From assembly GCA_016936905.1 (NCBI GenBank), contig JAFGWZ010000097.1, forward strand, positions 1 to 38,183: a stretch of DNA of 38,183 bases. Reading direction: 5' to 3'. Under the pieces are notes generated by a model, which saw nothing but the letters and a program-made list of their open reading frames with translations, was not told the origin of the DNA and ran no database searches. Shown here piece after piece: positions 1-7,344 of this stretch (position 1 is the first letter of the stretch; each line of letters begins with the position of its first letter). Source of the stretch: Deltaproteobacteria bacterium (GTDB lineage: Bacteria > Desulfobacterota > Syntrophia > Syntrophales > UBA6807). The translations under genes were made by a program, and so were the position numbers.

Positions 1-1
1 C

Positions 2-541
2 GTGCTGCCTTTCAAGCTCGAAACGACAAACGGTCTGATTACCTCCCATGCGTGCCTTGCTCTTTTAGGCGAGTTTGCCGTGCCCTCGGCCTGCTGCGGA
101 TGCTGGACGAGCAGTTGCCGAAGCCCGGCAGTGGTTCCGGTTATAGAGCGGGGGAGCATGTTTTGCCCCTGGTATTGATGCTCAACGGCGGTGGCAGGAG
201 CCTGGAGGATCTTCGCGAGCTCAGGGCTGACCATGGTTTTCGGGAGATTCTGGCATCGGGTCGGTTTTGGCATGGAGCGGATGCCCTGCGGTCAGTTCGG
301 GGCCAACGCGGTTTTTTTCCGGATTGGTGGCTTAGCGTAGAATTGTGGTCGGCTCTTTGTGCTGAAAACGCTGGATATCTCCTGGCACCATCACCAGGTG
401 CAGACGCTGCGGTGGAAACTCTACGGGACGGCGGGCAAGGTTGTCTTTCATGGTGGAGCACTCTGGCTGAAAGTCAGGCGTCATGTGAGGGCTCTCTTTG
501 CTGCCGTACGATTGCAAAGCTGGCGATGTGCCTTTGGATAA
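2..541 (+). pseudogene. IS1380-family transposase remnant, internally deleted and frameshifted
   Basis: The window opens in the transposase N-terminus (frame 2, reading LPFKLETTNG and then LALLGEF). Near position 85 the homology moves to frame 1, which reads LGLLRMLDEQLPKPGSGSGY, then VLPLVLMLNGGGRSLEDLRE and LRADHGFREILASG to about 258. From about 263 it returns to frame 2 with the family's C-terminal part (GMERMPCGQFGANAVFFRIG). That part is broken by a TAG at 338-340 and then continues as TLDISWHHHQVQTLRWKLY to the stop at 539-541. IS1380 transposases are normally well over 400 residues, so roughly the central DDE catalytic region is missing. The frameshift, nonsense codon and deletion together mean an old, inactive copy. 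The start codon lies off the left edge. I could not identify terminal inverted repeats. The family assignment is from memory of its motifs. Confidence 0.8.
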
Positions 542-907
542 AAAGATACAACGTCCGAAAGGAACCATGAGTTTGAAAAAACCGAGGGAGAGGTGTGTCC
601 CCATGGCAGCACAATGCCACGACATGACATGATTCAGGTATGGGGAGCCTCGTTTGAGCCGGTTCTCGTGATTGCTGTGACGGCCTAAATCATTTATTGA
701 GCCCCCGTTATCCTAAAAAACCCTCCGTCCAAAATCAATCGCGGATCTTGGGAGAGAATAATCCCTTTACCATCCTCTCTGTTTCATGGTACGTACATCA
801 CTGACCAGAGGAACCCGGAGACAGGTTTCCGGCAGCACATCGGGGAGACTCTTACCTCCGATATGCCGGAAGAACGATTCTGCATTCATAAAAAAGGAGG
901 ATCGATC
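542..907. other. Intergenic region between the transposase relic and the lipoprotein gene
   Basis: I see no supportable gene in this 366-base stretch on either strand; the open frames overlapping it are antisense shadows of the transposase. It should contain the right end of the IS element and the promoter of the lipoprotein gene, but I could not find a convincing inverted repeat or a -35/-10 pair. A clear ribosome binding site, AAAGGAGG, lies at about 893-900, just before the lipoprotein start. Confidence 0.5.
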
Positions 908-1630
908 ATGAAACGTTTTTTCTGCATCACCGCGGTGCTGACAGTTGCGATCTGTTTATTGTCAGGCTGCACAGCCACCCAAAACCTCACATCGTCGATA
1001 ACCACAACCGTCGGGGCGATGACATCTAACGTGGATGATCAATTGTTTTCCCAAGTCCCTGAAGAGGGGCGACAGGGAATCCCCGAGGCCGAGTCTGACC
1101 TCAAGATATCCCGGGAAAAGCTGAAACTGGCCGATATGAAGGAAAAACTGGCAGGCGCCCAAAAAGATTATTCCGGTTATCTGGCGGACATGGCGGATAA
1201 AGATAACGAGGCGGCGGCCCTTACGCTGGACATCGCAAAATACGAAGCAATAGACAGAGCAGGCCTGGGCGATAAAGATAAAAACGTTAAAAATATTGCC
1301 AAGTTAAAAACCAAGAAGCATGGCATTGAAGGAGATAAAATCAATATCGAGGCGAAAATCTCCATTGTCGAGCGTACCATCAAGAACCTGACTGAACAGA
1401 TCAGACAGCAGGAAGAGGTCGTTGCCGGCCTGATATCTCCGAAAACCGAAGCAGAGCAGCAGGTTTCATCTCCGCCGCCGACCGGTGAAGACGAAAAACC
1501 TGCCGATACCGGCGCGGTGAAGGAAGGACCCGCTGAAAAAGCGGCTGAACCGGCAGAGCCTGAAGCGCCGCCTCAGCCGACGGGCGATACCGACCCCGGT
1601 GCCGGGGATAGAGAAATTGGTAAACAGTAA
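908..1630 (+). CDS. Predicted lipoprotein with coiled-coil core and Pro/Glu-rich tail
   Basis: This encodes a 240-residue protein with a lipoprotein signal: basic MKRFF, a hydrophobic stretch and a lipobox L-S-G-C with the acylated Cys at residue 21. I chose the ATG at 908 because AAAGGAGG sits directly upstream; the longer frame from 863 would bury the signal peptide. Residues about 60-175 are rich in Lys, Glu, Ala and Leu and look like a helical coiled coil (LKISREKLKLADMKEKL, then VERTIKNLTEQIRQQEE). The last 60 residues are Pro-, Glu- and Ala-rich and probably disordered. The final residues REIGKQ and the TAA stop lie inside heptad array A, so the C-terminus appears to be repeat-derived. 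I recognise no enzymatic domain. It is probably anchored in the outer or inner membrane facing the periplasm; its role is unknown. Confidence 0.8.
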   Translation: MKRFFCITAVLTVAICLLSGCTATQNLTSSITTTVGAMTSNVDDQLFSQVPEEGRQGIPEAESDLKISREKLKLADMKEKLAGAQKDYSGYLADMADKDNEAAALTLDIAKYEAIDRAGLGDKDKNVKNIAKLKTKKHGIEGDKINIEAKISIVERTIKNLTEQIRQQEEVVAGLISPKTEAEQQVSSPPPTGEDEKPADTGAVKEGPAEKAAEPAEPEAPPQPTGDTDPGAGDREIGKQ

Positions 1631-1809
1631 TTGGTAAATAGAAAAAGGGAATCCAGATAGCGGAAATCGTAAAACGGCAAATAGGAATTAGTAAATAGAA
1701 AATGGGGATTGGGGAATTCGGATAACGAAAATCGGAAACAGAATTCGTAAACCGTAAAGAGTAGACCGGATAATGTGAAACTTTAAACTTGAAACGTGAA
1801 ACCTGAGAT
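1612..1809 (+). repeat. Degenerate heptanucleotide array A (27 units)
   Basis: The sequence divides into seven-base words such as AGAAATT, GGTAAAC, AGTAATT, GGTAAAT, GGGAATC, GGAAATC, GTAAAAC, AGGAATT, GGGGATT, GGATAAC, GAAAATC, GTAAACC, GTGAAAC, TTGAAAC and CTGAGAT. I count 27 heptads plus one hexamer, with phase slips at 1661, 1718-1719 and 1741-1746. The fifth base is A in almost every unit and the seventh is usually C or T. The array lies between the convergent lipoprotein and phosphodiesterase genes, and its first units encode the end of the lipoprotein. A run of TGAAAC-type words closes the array (1775-1802). Confidence 0.85.
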
Positions 1810-1856
1810 GAATTATGCGTCCACGGTGAACCGCCTGATTCATCGCATGCGGGCCT

Positions 1857-3458
1857 TTATCTGTGTGGCATCGGTCCGTCGGTCCGCCCCTCGATGAGAT
1901 ATTGTAGGGGATTGATACCATCAAGGCCATCCGGCACCGGTATCCCCAGCATGAAGAGCACCAGGGGAACAAGATCCCGTGTCGACACATTCTGGCGAAC
2001 GATATGCCGGCCCGGAAACACCCCTTTCAGTCCGGGACCCCCGACCCAGAATGAAACAACACTGTCACTTCGATAGTAACTGCCGTGATGACCATATTTT
2101 CTCCGGTCGTTCTCAAAATACGACCCCCGCTTGTTGATGATCTTGATATCAGGAGCGGTCGTACGGGTATACTGATTTCGCAGGCCGTCAACAACATAAT
2201 CCTTCAGTTCGAAACGGCAGGAAAGCTTCGCCATGGGTTTCAGCGCCTTCAGAAAACCGTCGTCTCCGGTATCACTGTCATAACCGTCACAATCAAAACA
2301 CCACCAGCAATCGTCCTCCACCACCCCCTCATTTCTTTCACCGGGGTACTGCCTGATAACCAGGGCATTCATATGCTCCGAGATCTCATCATTCTGAAGG
2401 AGGAGATCCACCGCCGGCTTCACATCCCTCAGGAGACGGGGGGGATCGAGCCAGATCCCCGTCTCCCGGTTTTTCAGGTAGATCTCCTTCGTGGAGGCGC
2501 CGGGCATAATGACTGCGTCCGCGTCGCCACATCCGATACCGCCGCCGGGAAGCCTGAATGCCCCCTGAAGGCTGTCGTCAACGAGGTTATTGGAAAGAAA
2601 TGATTCTATCTTCGTAAAGCCATGTTCGGATACAAGTATGAAAACCGTATCTTCATAGCACCCCACGTCTTTCAGCGTCTCCATGATATGCACCATGAGG
2701 GGATCGAGAACGGCCTCGGCGTACTGTCTTTGAATTCCGTTCATTGTCGCATGAGCACAGATTAATTCGGATGGAGGATAATGGGAGTACAGATCCGTTC
2801 CCAAAAGCTGTATTACCATAACATGGGGAATCTCCCAGCCATATTTCGCAATGCCCCTGAGACTTTTGCAGAAGTTGAAGAGGTGCCCATCCTCAAAGGC
2901 CATGACTGTTCTTTCGTCAATATATCTGCTGGAAGGAATCCAGAACCCCTTCTCAATCAGTCCCAGAACCGACGCATTTCCCCAGAAAAAAGCCCCCGAC
3001 CGTATCGGCCAGTCAACCCCGTTCGTCACCATGAGCATCGCCGTCATTGAACGCTTTCCCGCCGCTCCGACGAGATCGAAGAGCGTGGTTACCCCCTTTT
3101 CTTTTAAAATCGTATTGATCCTCTGCTGTCCGTACGAGATCATCGTCCGCACTTCATGAGATTTCCGGTCAAACCAGATCGTTGATACTATCCCGGTATG
3201 TTTAGGATAAAACCCCGTATACATCGAACTGATACCCGGTACCGAAGCCGCCGGCATGGTGACGAATACCCGTGGAAAGTATATGTATGATTGGTCATCG
3301 TTGCCCCCCATCAACATCTCCCTGAAATGAGGAAGGTTTTCAAATTTCTCGTTAATGATGCCTTCTTTCATGCCGTGGAGTTCTATGATGACAATTCGGG
3401 GGCTTCGTTCTTCCGCAGCCTCAGCATTCCATAGGGAACCGGGGAATACAATCATCAT
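1857..3458 (-). CDS. Secreted alkaline-phosphatase-superfamily phosphodiesterase (type I PDE/NPP-like)
   Basis: The 533-residue reading frame has the nucleotide pyrophosphatase/phosphodiesterase layout. A first metal-site strand IVIIELHG (residues 22-29) is followed by a nucleophile region FVTMPAASVPGISSMYTGFYP, where Ser72 takes the place of the usual Thr before the TG-YP signature. LLGTDLYSHYPP matches the D...H metal site, VSEHG the second DH site, and KYGHHGSY with WVGGPGLKG the last histidine site. Two metal-binding Asp positions appear as Glu (IIE and SEH). Such enzymes hydrolyse phosphodiesters or phosphonates outside the cytoplasm. The in-frame N-terminus holds only the second half of a signal peptide ending near NAEAAEE; the first half lies in another frame (see 3469-3502). 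The gene converges on the lipoprotein gene across array A. The substrate cannot be told from sequence. Confidence 0.75.
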   Translation of the reverse strand: MMIVFPGSLWNAEAAEERSPRIVIIELHGMKEGIINEKFENLPHFREMLMGGNDDQSYIYFPRVFVTMPAASVPGISSMYTGFYPKHTGIVSTIWFDRKSHEVRTMISYGQQRINTILKEKGVTTLFDLVGAAGKRSMTAMLMVTNGVDWPIRSGAFFWGNASVLGLIEKGFWIPSSRYIDERTVMAFEDGHLFNFCKSLRGIAKYGWEIPHVMVIQLLGTDLYSHYPPSELICAHATMNGIQRQYAEAVLDPLMVHIMETLKDVGCYEDTVFILVSEHGFTKIESFLSNNLVDDSLQGAFRLPGGGIGCGDADAVIMPGASTKEIYLKNRETGIWLDPPRLLRDVKPAVDLLLQNDEISEHMNALVIRQYPGERNEGVVEDDCWWCFDCDGYDSDTGDDGFLKALKPMAKLSCRFELKDYVVDGLRNQYTRTTAPDIKIINKRGSYFENDRRKYGHHGSYYRSDSVVSFWVGGPGLKGVFPGRHIVRQNVSTRDLVPLVLFMLGIPVPDGLDGINPLQYLIEGRTDGPMPHR

Positions 3459-3468
3459 TGCGATGCAG

Positions 3469-3502
3469 AAAAAAGCACGAAGATCTTCCTTATCATCTTC
3501 AT
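3469..3502 (-). other. Out-of-frame signal-peptide start of the phosphodiesterase (one-base frameshift at an A6/T6 run)
   Basis: On the minus strand an ATG at 3502, preceded by GGGAG eight bases upstream, opens MKMIRKIFVLF and then meets a stop just past the phosphodiesterase frame's first ATG. Adding one T to the six-T run (3469-3474 on the plus strand as AAAAAA) joins it in frame to CIAMMIVFPGSLWNAEA. That gives a textbook signal peptide with a basic start, a hydrophobic core and an Ala-x-Ala-type cleavage site. Without the extra base, the gene has no ribosome-binding site of comparable quality. This is either a homopolymer sequencing error, a real inactivating or phase-variable mutation, or slippage. 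Confidence 0.7.
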
Positions 3503-3849
3503 TCGCTTTATCTCCCAGGATGTGACCGTCATGTGATCGACCTCACCATTCTCCGCCTCCCCTTGAAATACCATCATCATGGAGGGAAACTGTTGTCTGA
3601 ACCGCTTCTGTCCTTACCACAAACCGATCGATTCAGTCCAGACAGAGGTTATTTATGGAACAAGCCGGTTTTTTCCACCGGTACGGCATCACGCCGGATA
3701 TAAAGAGTAATCGTATCGTCACCCTCCCACCAAAGGGCCTATATGGCGGAACATCACGAAAACGGCTTGACAATATGGCAACCGGATTATATGTAAATGC
3801 CGCTCGTTACTTCAATTACAGAATGCACAAAAATGGGAGGAAATCAAAA
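3503..3849. other. Divergent intergenic region, phosphodiesterase / carbonic anhydrase
   Basis: No gene is supportable in this 347-base stretch. It separates the minus-strand phosphodiesterase from the plus-strand carbonic anhydrase. It holds the phosphodiesterase Shine-Dalgarno sequence near 3510-3515, a possible carbonic anhydrase promoter at 3767-3793 and the GGGAGG ribosome binding site at about 3835-3840. Confidence 0.5.
3767..3793 (+). promoter_or_regulatory. Possible sigma-70 promoter for the carbonic anhydrase gene
   Basis: A perfect TTGACA at 3767-3772 is followed after 15 bases by TATATG at 3788-3793. The -35 is ideal, but the spacer is short and the -10 matches only four of six positions, so the call is tentative. 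It lies 57 bases before the chosen start and inside the longer open frame that begins at 3655, which supports the start at 3850. Confidence 0.4.
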
Positions 3850-4614
3850 ATGAAGAAGTTTTACGTATTCTTTGCCGTCATTATCGGCCTTTATATCATA
3901 ATGTTCGCAGCACAGAAAAGTGTCAGGACCGTCGATATTATTGGTTCGGACCTGACCGCCGATGAAGCAATTGCCTTGCTGACCGAAGGGAATGAGCGAT
4001 ACGCCGCCGGTGAGCAGCAATACCCGAACCAGGACCGGTCACGAAGGAATCTCACTTCGTCAAAGGGACAGCATCCGTTCGCCACGGTAATAGCCTGCTC
4101 AGACTCGAGGGTGCCCGTAGAAACCCTTTTTGACCGTGGAATTGGCGATATTTTCGTGATCCGTGTCGCCGGTAATGTCATCGACACCGATGAAGCAGGT
4201 TCAATTGAATACGGAATCGATCACCTCGCAACTCCTGTGTTCGTCGTCCTGGGACACACCCACTGCGGCGCGGTGACCGCCGTTGTCTCCAACGCCGCAC
4301 TGCACGGCAACATCCCCCCCCTTGTCGACAACATCGTCCCCGCGGTTCTCAAGGCTAAAGATGAACACCCCGCATTGAAGGGCAACGCGCTGGTGGAAGA
4401 GGCGGTTAAGTATAACATATGGCAGGCCATTTCAGACCTCTTCCAGAAAAGTTCTATTACCGTCAAAAGAGTAAAGTACGGAAAGCTGAAGGTCATCGGC
4501 GCCGTTTATGACATCGAAACGGGGAAAGTAAGCTGGCTCGGGGAACATCCGGATCAGAAGAATTTACTTGCCAAATACGCTCAGTCGGCTGCTCCTCATC
4601 AATCAGCCCATTAA
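3850..4614 (+). CDS. Beta-class carbonic anhydrase with N-terminal membrane anchor or signal peptide
   Basis: The 254-residue protein is a beta carbonic anhydrase, a zinc enzyme that interconverts CO2 and bicarbonate. The zinc ligands are visible: Cys83 and Asp85 in ACSDSRVP, and His136 and Cys139 in GHTHCGA. Asp85-Arg87 form the family's conserved pair. The first 21 residues (MKKFYVFFAVIIGLYIIMFA) form a single hydrophobic segment absent from cytosolic forms, so the enzyme is probably periplasmic, either tethered or secreted. The start at 3850 has GGGAGG nine bases upstream; the open frame extends to 3655 but that would place the hydrophobic segment internally. The gene is monocistronic, with a strong terminator directly downstream. 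A periplasmic enzyme could supply bicarbonate or CO2 for uptake or proton balance; that is inference. Confidence 0.9.
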   Translation: MKKFYVFFAVIIGLYIIMFAAQKSVRTVDIIGSDLTADEAIALLTEGNERYAAGEQQYPNQDRSRRNLTSSKGQHPFATVIACSDSRVPVETLFDRGIGDIFVIRVAGNVIDTDEAGSIEYGIDHLATPVFVVLGHTHCGAVTAVVSNAALHGNIPPLVDNIVPAVLKAKDEHPALKGNALVEEAVKYNIWQAISDLFQKSSITVKRVKYGKLKVIGAVYDIETGKVSWLGEHPDQKNLLAKYAQSAAPHQSAH

Positions 4615-4710
4615 CGTAAGCGGTACTTATTGAACAGAGCGGTATGAACGATCAGGTCGAGGGAACTGATAATCTCCCGCTGACATACCACTCATTTCAA
4701 CACCATCTCA

Positions 4711-4749
4711 CAGCCCGGCAGTCCCATACTGCCGGGCTGTTTCATTTTT
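4711..4749 (+). terminator. Rho-independent terminator after the carbonic anhydrase
   Basis: A perfect 12-bp stem, CAGCCCGGCAGT paired with ACTGCCGGGCTG around a five-base loop (CCCAT), is followed by TTTCATTTTT. It is GC-rich with a U-tract on the plus strand and lies about 97 bases after the stop codon. Confidence 0.92.
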
Positions 4750-4767
4750 GCAGCAGCCTTGTATATC

Positions 4768-4837
4768 GGAAATCAGGAATTAGAAAATGTGAATTGGGAA
4801 TCGAAAAATCTGAAACGTGTAATATGAAGCCTGAAAA
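4768..4837 (+). repeat. Degenerate heptanucleotide array B (10 units)
   Basis: Ten uninterrupted seven-base words: GGAAATC, AGGAATT, AGAAAAT, GTGAATT, GGGAATC, GAAAAAT, CTGAAAC, GTGTAAT, ATGAAGC, CTGAAAA. As in arrays A and C, the GGAAATC/GGGAATT-type words come first and the TGAAAC-type words last. It sits between the carbonic anhydrase terminator and the PilZ-gene promoter and overlaps no gene. Confidence 0.85.
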
Positions 4838-4857
4838 ACGTTCACATCTCCATATCC

Positions 4858-4885
4858 TTGACATTCCCGATAAGAAAAGTGTAAT
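4858..4885 (+). promoter_or_regulatory. Sigma-70-type promoter for the PilZ gene
   Basis: A perfect TTGACA at 4858-4863, a 16-base spacer and TGTAAT at 4880-4885 (five of six matches) lie 63 bases before the PilZ start. A second TATAAT at 4897-4902 has no matching -35 at proper distance. Confidence 0.6.
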
Positions 4886-4947
4886 GAATCAATACGTATA
4901 ATTCTTCCTGAAAGCCCGCTTTCACTTTACGGAACCAAGAGAGTCCC

Positions 4948-5655
4948 ATGGTTGAATTTTCACAATTGAGACCGGGAGCAAAGGCAGACGTCGTAATCGC
5001 TGTCGATTATATAAAAGAAAAAATCGATGTGAGACGATCGCTGATTTATGATGTCATTGACGACAACATCATTCTTTCTCAGACAAGTCCGCCGGTCTCA
5101 AGCCACTATGTCGGCACCAGGGTCGTCGTTACCTACCTCGTTCGGAAAGATAACGAATATATTCGATACGGCTATGAAGGAACGGTGGCGGAGATTATCA
5201 GAAACTACCGACTGACGTCGTCGGAGAAAGTCTCGGCATTTGTCGTCAGGATAAAAGGCTACCCGGCACGATTTAATGTGCGGATGCATTTTCGCGTCAG
5301 GCCGGGGAGCGCCAGCGGTCTGACGCTTACCATTTCCGGAGAAAAAATGGCCATCATTGATATCTCCATCGGCGGCGCCAAGGTTACTCACCGCATGAAT
5401 ATGAATATTGAAACTAAAACCAGGGTAAGGGGAATTCTTTGCATTGACAGTGACGAGTATACCGTTGAAGCATTGGTCCTCAGAAAATGGAGGCAGGAGC
5501 AGTCGAAACGGCGGCAAGGAATTGAATACCTGGCTATAAGGTTTATGTACTTATCATCTGCCGTGGAGAATCACCTGGCAAAAAAGATCAGAGAGATTGA
5601 AAGAGAAAATCGCTCGAAGGAACTCGGATTAACTGCCCGCGACAGCAGTGACTGA
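4948..5655 (+). CDS. PilZ-domain c-di-GMP effector (YcgR-like two-domain layout)
   Basis: This is a 235-residue protein. Residues about 5-105 form a beta-rich N-terminal domain of the YcgR/flagellar-brake type. Residues about 108-220 form a PilZ domain carrying both c-di-GMP-binding signatures: RMHFR (RxxxR, residues 112-116) and DISIGG (DxSxxG, 138-143). PilZ proteins of this layout bind cyclic di-GMP and then act on flagella, pili or exopolysaccharide machinery. The tail is charged and helical (AKKIREIERENRSKEL). The next gene encodes a GGDEF-family protein 88 bases downstream on the same strand, so the two probably form a c-di-GMP module. No flagellar genes are in view; type IV pili encoded in this same window are a plausible target, which is inference. 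Confidence 0.85.
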   Translation: MVEFSQLRPGAKADVVIAVDYIKEKIDVRRSLIYDVIDDNIILSQTSPPVSSHYVGTRVVVTYLVRKDNEYIRYGYEGTVAEIIRNYRLTSSEKVSAFVVRIKGYPARFNVRMHFRVRPGSASGLTLTISGEKMAIIDISIGGAKVTHRMNMNIETKTRVRGILCIDSDEYTVEALVLRKWRQEQSKRRQGIEYLAIRFMYLSSAVENHLAKKIREIERENRSKELGLTARDSSD

Positions 5656-5670
5656 AACATAAAAACCTGC

Positions 5671-5687
5671 TCCCGGCGCTGCCGGGA
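5671..5687. other. Short GC-rich hairpin between the PilZ and GGDEF genes
   Basis: TCCCGGC-GCT-GCCGGGA forms a 7-bp perfect stem with a three-base loop. There is no T-run on the plus strand, so it is not a convincing terminator in the direction of transcription; it may stabilise or attenuate the transcript between the two genes. Confidence 0.5.
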
Positions 5688-5743
5688 TGAACTCGTTCAG
5701 GCGCAACCGGCCGCGGCTCTAATGAAATTGGTGAGGTAAACGT

Positions 5744-6802
5744 ATGATGATCAATGATCCCAATCCCCCGGAACGTCATTACTCCCTCGAAACGGTGAAG
5801 GCAAACGAAGAAATCGCGAAGAAGTTTTTTGAGATCGAAAAAGAAACCCTTGCCATCCGTAATTTCAAAGACTTCTTCGAACGGCTCCTGTTCCTCATCG
5901 AAGACAAGTTCGCCGTCCCTCACGTGTGGCTGTCCATAGTAAACGGCAGCGAAATATCTCATGTCCTTGAATCTCTCGAATCGTCCGACCTGCTGAAGAA
6001 GCGCCTCAATCTCATAGGGAAAAGCACCTTTCTGCAGCTCGTGAATAATGCCGCCGTGCCGATTCTTGTCAACGAAGACCTGAAACCATATTACAGGCTG
6101 CTTCCCCACCGAAAGAAATACTTCGTCAAATCCCTCGCCATCGCGCCTCTCGTCTATGAAGATGAACTCATTGGAAGCCTTAACCTCGGCGATTATTCCG
6201 CATCACGATTCGAGCCGAGCATGGATATCTTTTTCCTTTCCCAACTGGCGGTCAAGACCTCGATCTGCCTCTCCAACATAACGGCCCACGAAAAGCTGAA
6301 CTACCTCGCCACGCGGGACTCCCTTACTGACCTGATGAACAGGCGCGAATTCGACAGGATGATCAAAGAAGAGTTTCAAAAAGCGGGCACCGGGGGCAGA
6401 CATCTCTCGCTACTGCTGATCGATTGTAATGACCTGAAAGCGGTAAATGAATCATACGGGTACACCTGTGGTGACGCCATGCTCATCTATGCGGCGACAC
6501 AGATAGTAAAGACGGTTCATCGTGACGGCTTCGTATTCAGACTCGCGGGGGACCAGTTCGCCGTTCTCATCCCCGGAGGCTCTGCAAAGACTATATCGGC
6601 AATTCTCAAGCGGCTTCACGGGCTGTTCGTACAATACCCCCTTCTATATGGCAGCGAAAGCATCCCTATCTCAATCAGCTGCGGCGTTTCATCGACGGCG
6701 GACATCGATACGTCCACCGCCGTTTCCCTCCTCGAAAAAGCGGTGCGTTCTCTCTATGAAACAAAACGACAGGCATCAGCCCTCCAGCCGTCCGTATCAT
6801 GA
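5744..6802 (+). CDS. GAF/DUF484-type sensor fused to a degenerate GGDEF domain
   Basis: This is a 352-residue protein. Residues about 20-180 resemble DUF484/GAF sensory domains, with a helical start and then VWLSIVNGSE and SLAIAPLVYEDELIGSLNLGD. Residues about 185-345 are a GGDEF domain beginning at LATRDSLTDLMNRREFDRM. The first metal Asp (Asp227 in LLIDCNDLKAVN) and the GD pair (TCGDAML) are kept, but the signature reads A-G-D-Q-F at 268-272 instead of GG(D/E)EF. No RxxD inhibitory site is seen at the usual place before it. The protein may therefore be a weak diguanylate cyclase or a nucleotide-binding sensor without synthesis activity. It follows the PilZ gene and precedes an asparaginase-like gene, with 43 bases between them. 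Confidence 0.85.
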   Translation: MMINDPNPPERHYSLETVKANEEIAKKFFEIEKETLAIRNFKDFFERLLFLIEDKFAVPHVWLSIVNGSEISHVLESLESSDLLKKRLNLIGKSTFLQLVNNAAVPILVNEDLKPYYRLLPHRKKYFVKSLAIAPLVYEDELIGSLNLGDYSASRFEPSMDIFFLSQLAVKTSICLSNITAHEKLNYLATRDSLTDLMNRREFDRMIKEEFQKAGTGGRHLSLLLIDCNDLKAVNESYGYTCGDAMLIYAATQIVKTVHRDGFVFRLAGDQFAVLIPGGSAKTISAILKRLHGLFVQYPLLYGSESIPISISCGVSSTADIDTSTAVSLLEKAVRSLYETKRQASALQPSVS

Positions 6803-6845
6803 GGAATGGACACGGCAGTGGAACCCGCACAAAAGGATCACCACC

Positions 6846-7328
6846 ATGAAGATAAAGATTTTTACAACGGGGGGAACGATCGACAAGGTATATTTCGACC
6901 GGAAAAGCACTTACCAGGTCGGTGAACCACAGATTGTCAAGATCCTGGAAGAGATGAACGTAACTGTCGATTACGACTATTCATCGATTCTGAGGAAGGA
7001 CAGCCTCGATATGACCGATGAAGACCGGCGACTCCTCTATGATGCCATCAAAAATGAACCCTGCCGCCATATCGTCGTCACTCACGGCACCGATACCATG
7101 ATCGATTCGGCACGTGAGGTCTCTACCGTCCGTGGGAAGGTTATCGTTTTCACCGGAGCGATCAGGCCGGCAGGGTTTACATCGTCCGACGCGGCCTTCA
7201 ACATCGGCGCCGCCCTCACCGCTGTTCAGATCCTGCCTGATGGTGTCTATATCGTGATGAACGGGCGCATCTTCGATCCGATGAAGGCGCGGAAAAACCG
7301 ACAGCGCGAACGTTTCGAAGCACTGTGA
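6846..7328 (+). CDS. Single-domain asparaginase-like protein
   Basis: The 160-residue protein matches only the N-terminal domain of L-asparaginases, whose usual length is about 330 residues. The two active-site threonine loops are present: TTGGTID (Thr11) and THGTDT (Thr81-Asp82). The strand VIVFTGAIRPAGFTSSDAAFNI is also typical. The C-terminal domain that completes the dimer active site is missing. Stand-alone proteins of this size are a recognised subgroup, so this is not obviously a truncation. The start at 6846 has AAGGA about eight bases upstream; the open frame continues to 6522, but that part overlaps the GGDEF gene out of frame. The true substrate is unknown. A terminator follows within 20 bases. 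Confidence 0.8.
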   Translation: MKIKIFTTGGTIDKVYFDRKSTYQVGEPQIVKILEEMNVTVDYDYSSILRKDSLDMTDEDRRLLYDAIKNEPCRHIVVTHGTDTMIDSAREVSTVRGKVIVFTGAIRPAGFTSSDAAFNIGAALTAVQILPDGVYIVMNGRIFDPMKARKNRQRERFEAL

Positions 7329-7344
7329 GCCCCACAGACCACAC

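Noticed and set aside
863-907. Lipoprotein start at 863
   Set aside because: The signal peptide and lipobox would be internal, and the ribosome binding site lies before 908.
1612-1809. CRISPR array
   Set aside because: The period is seven bases with no separate repeat and spacer units, and no cas genes are present.
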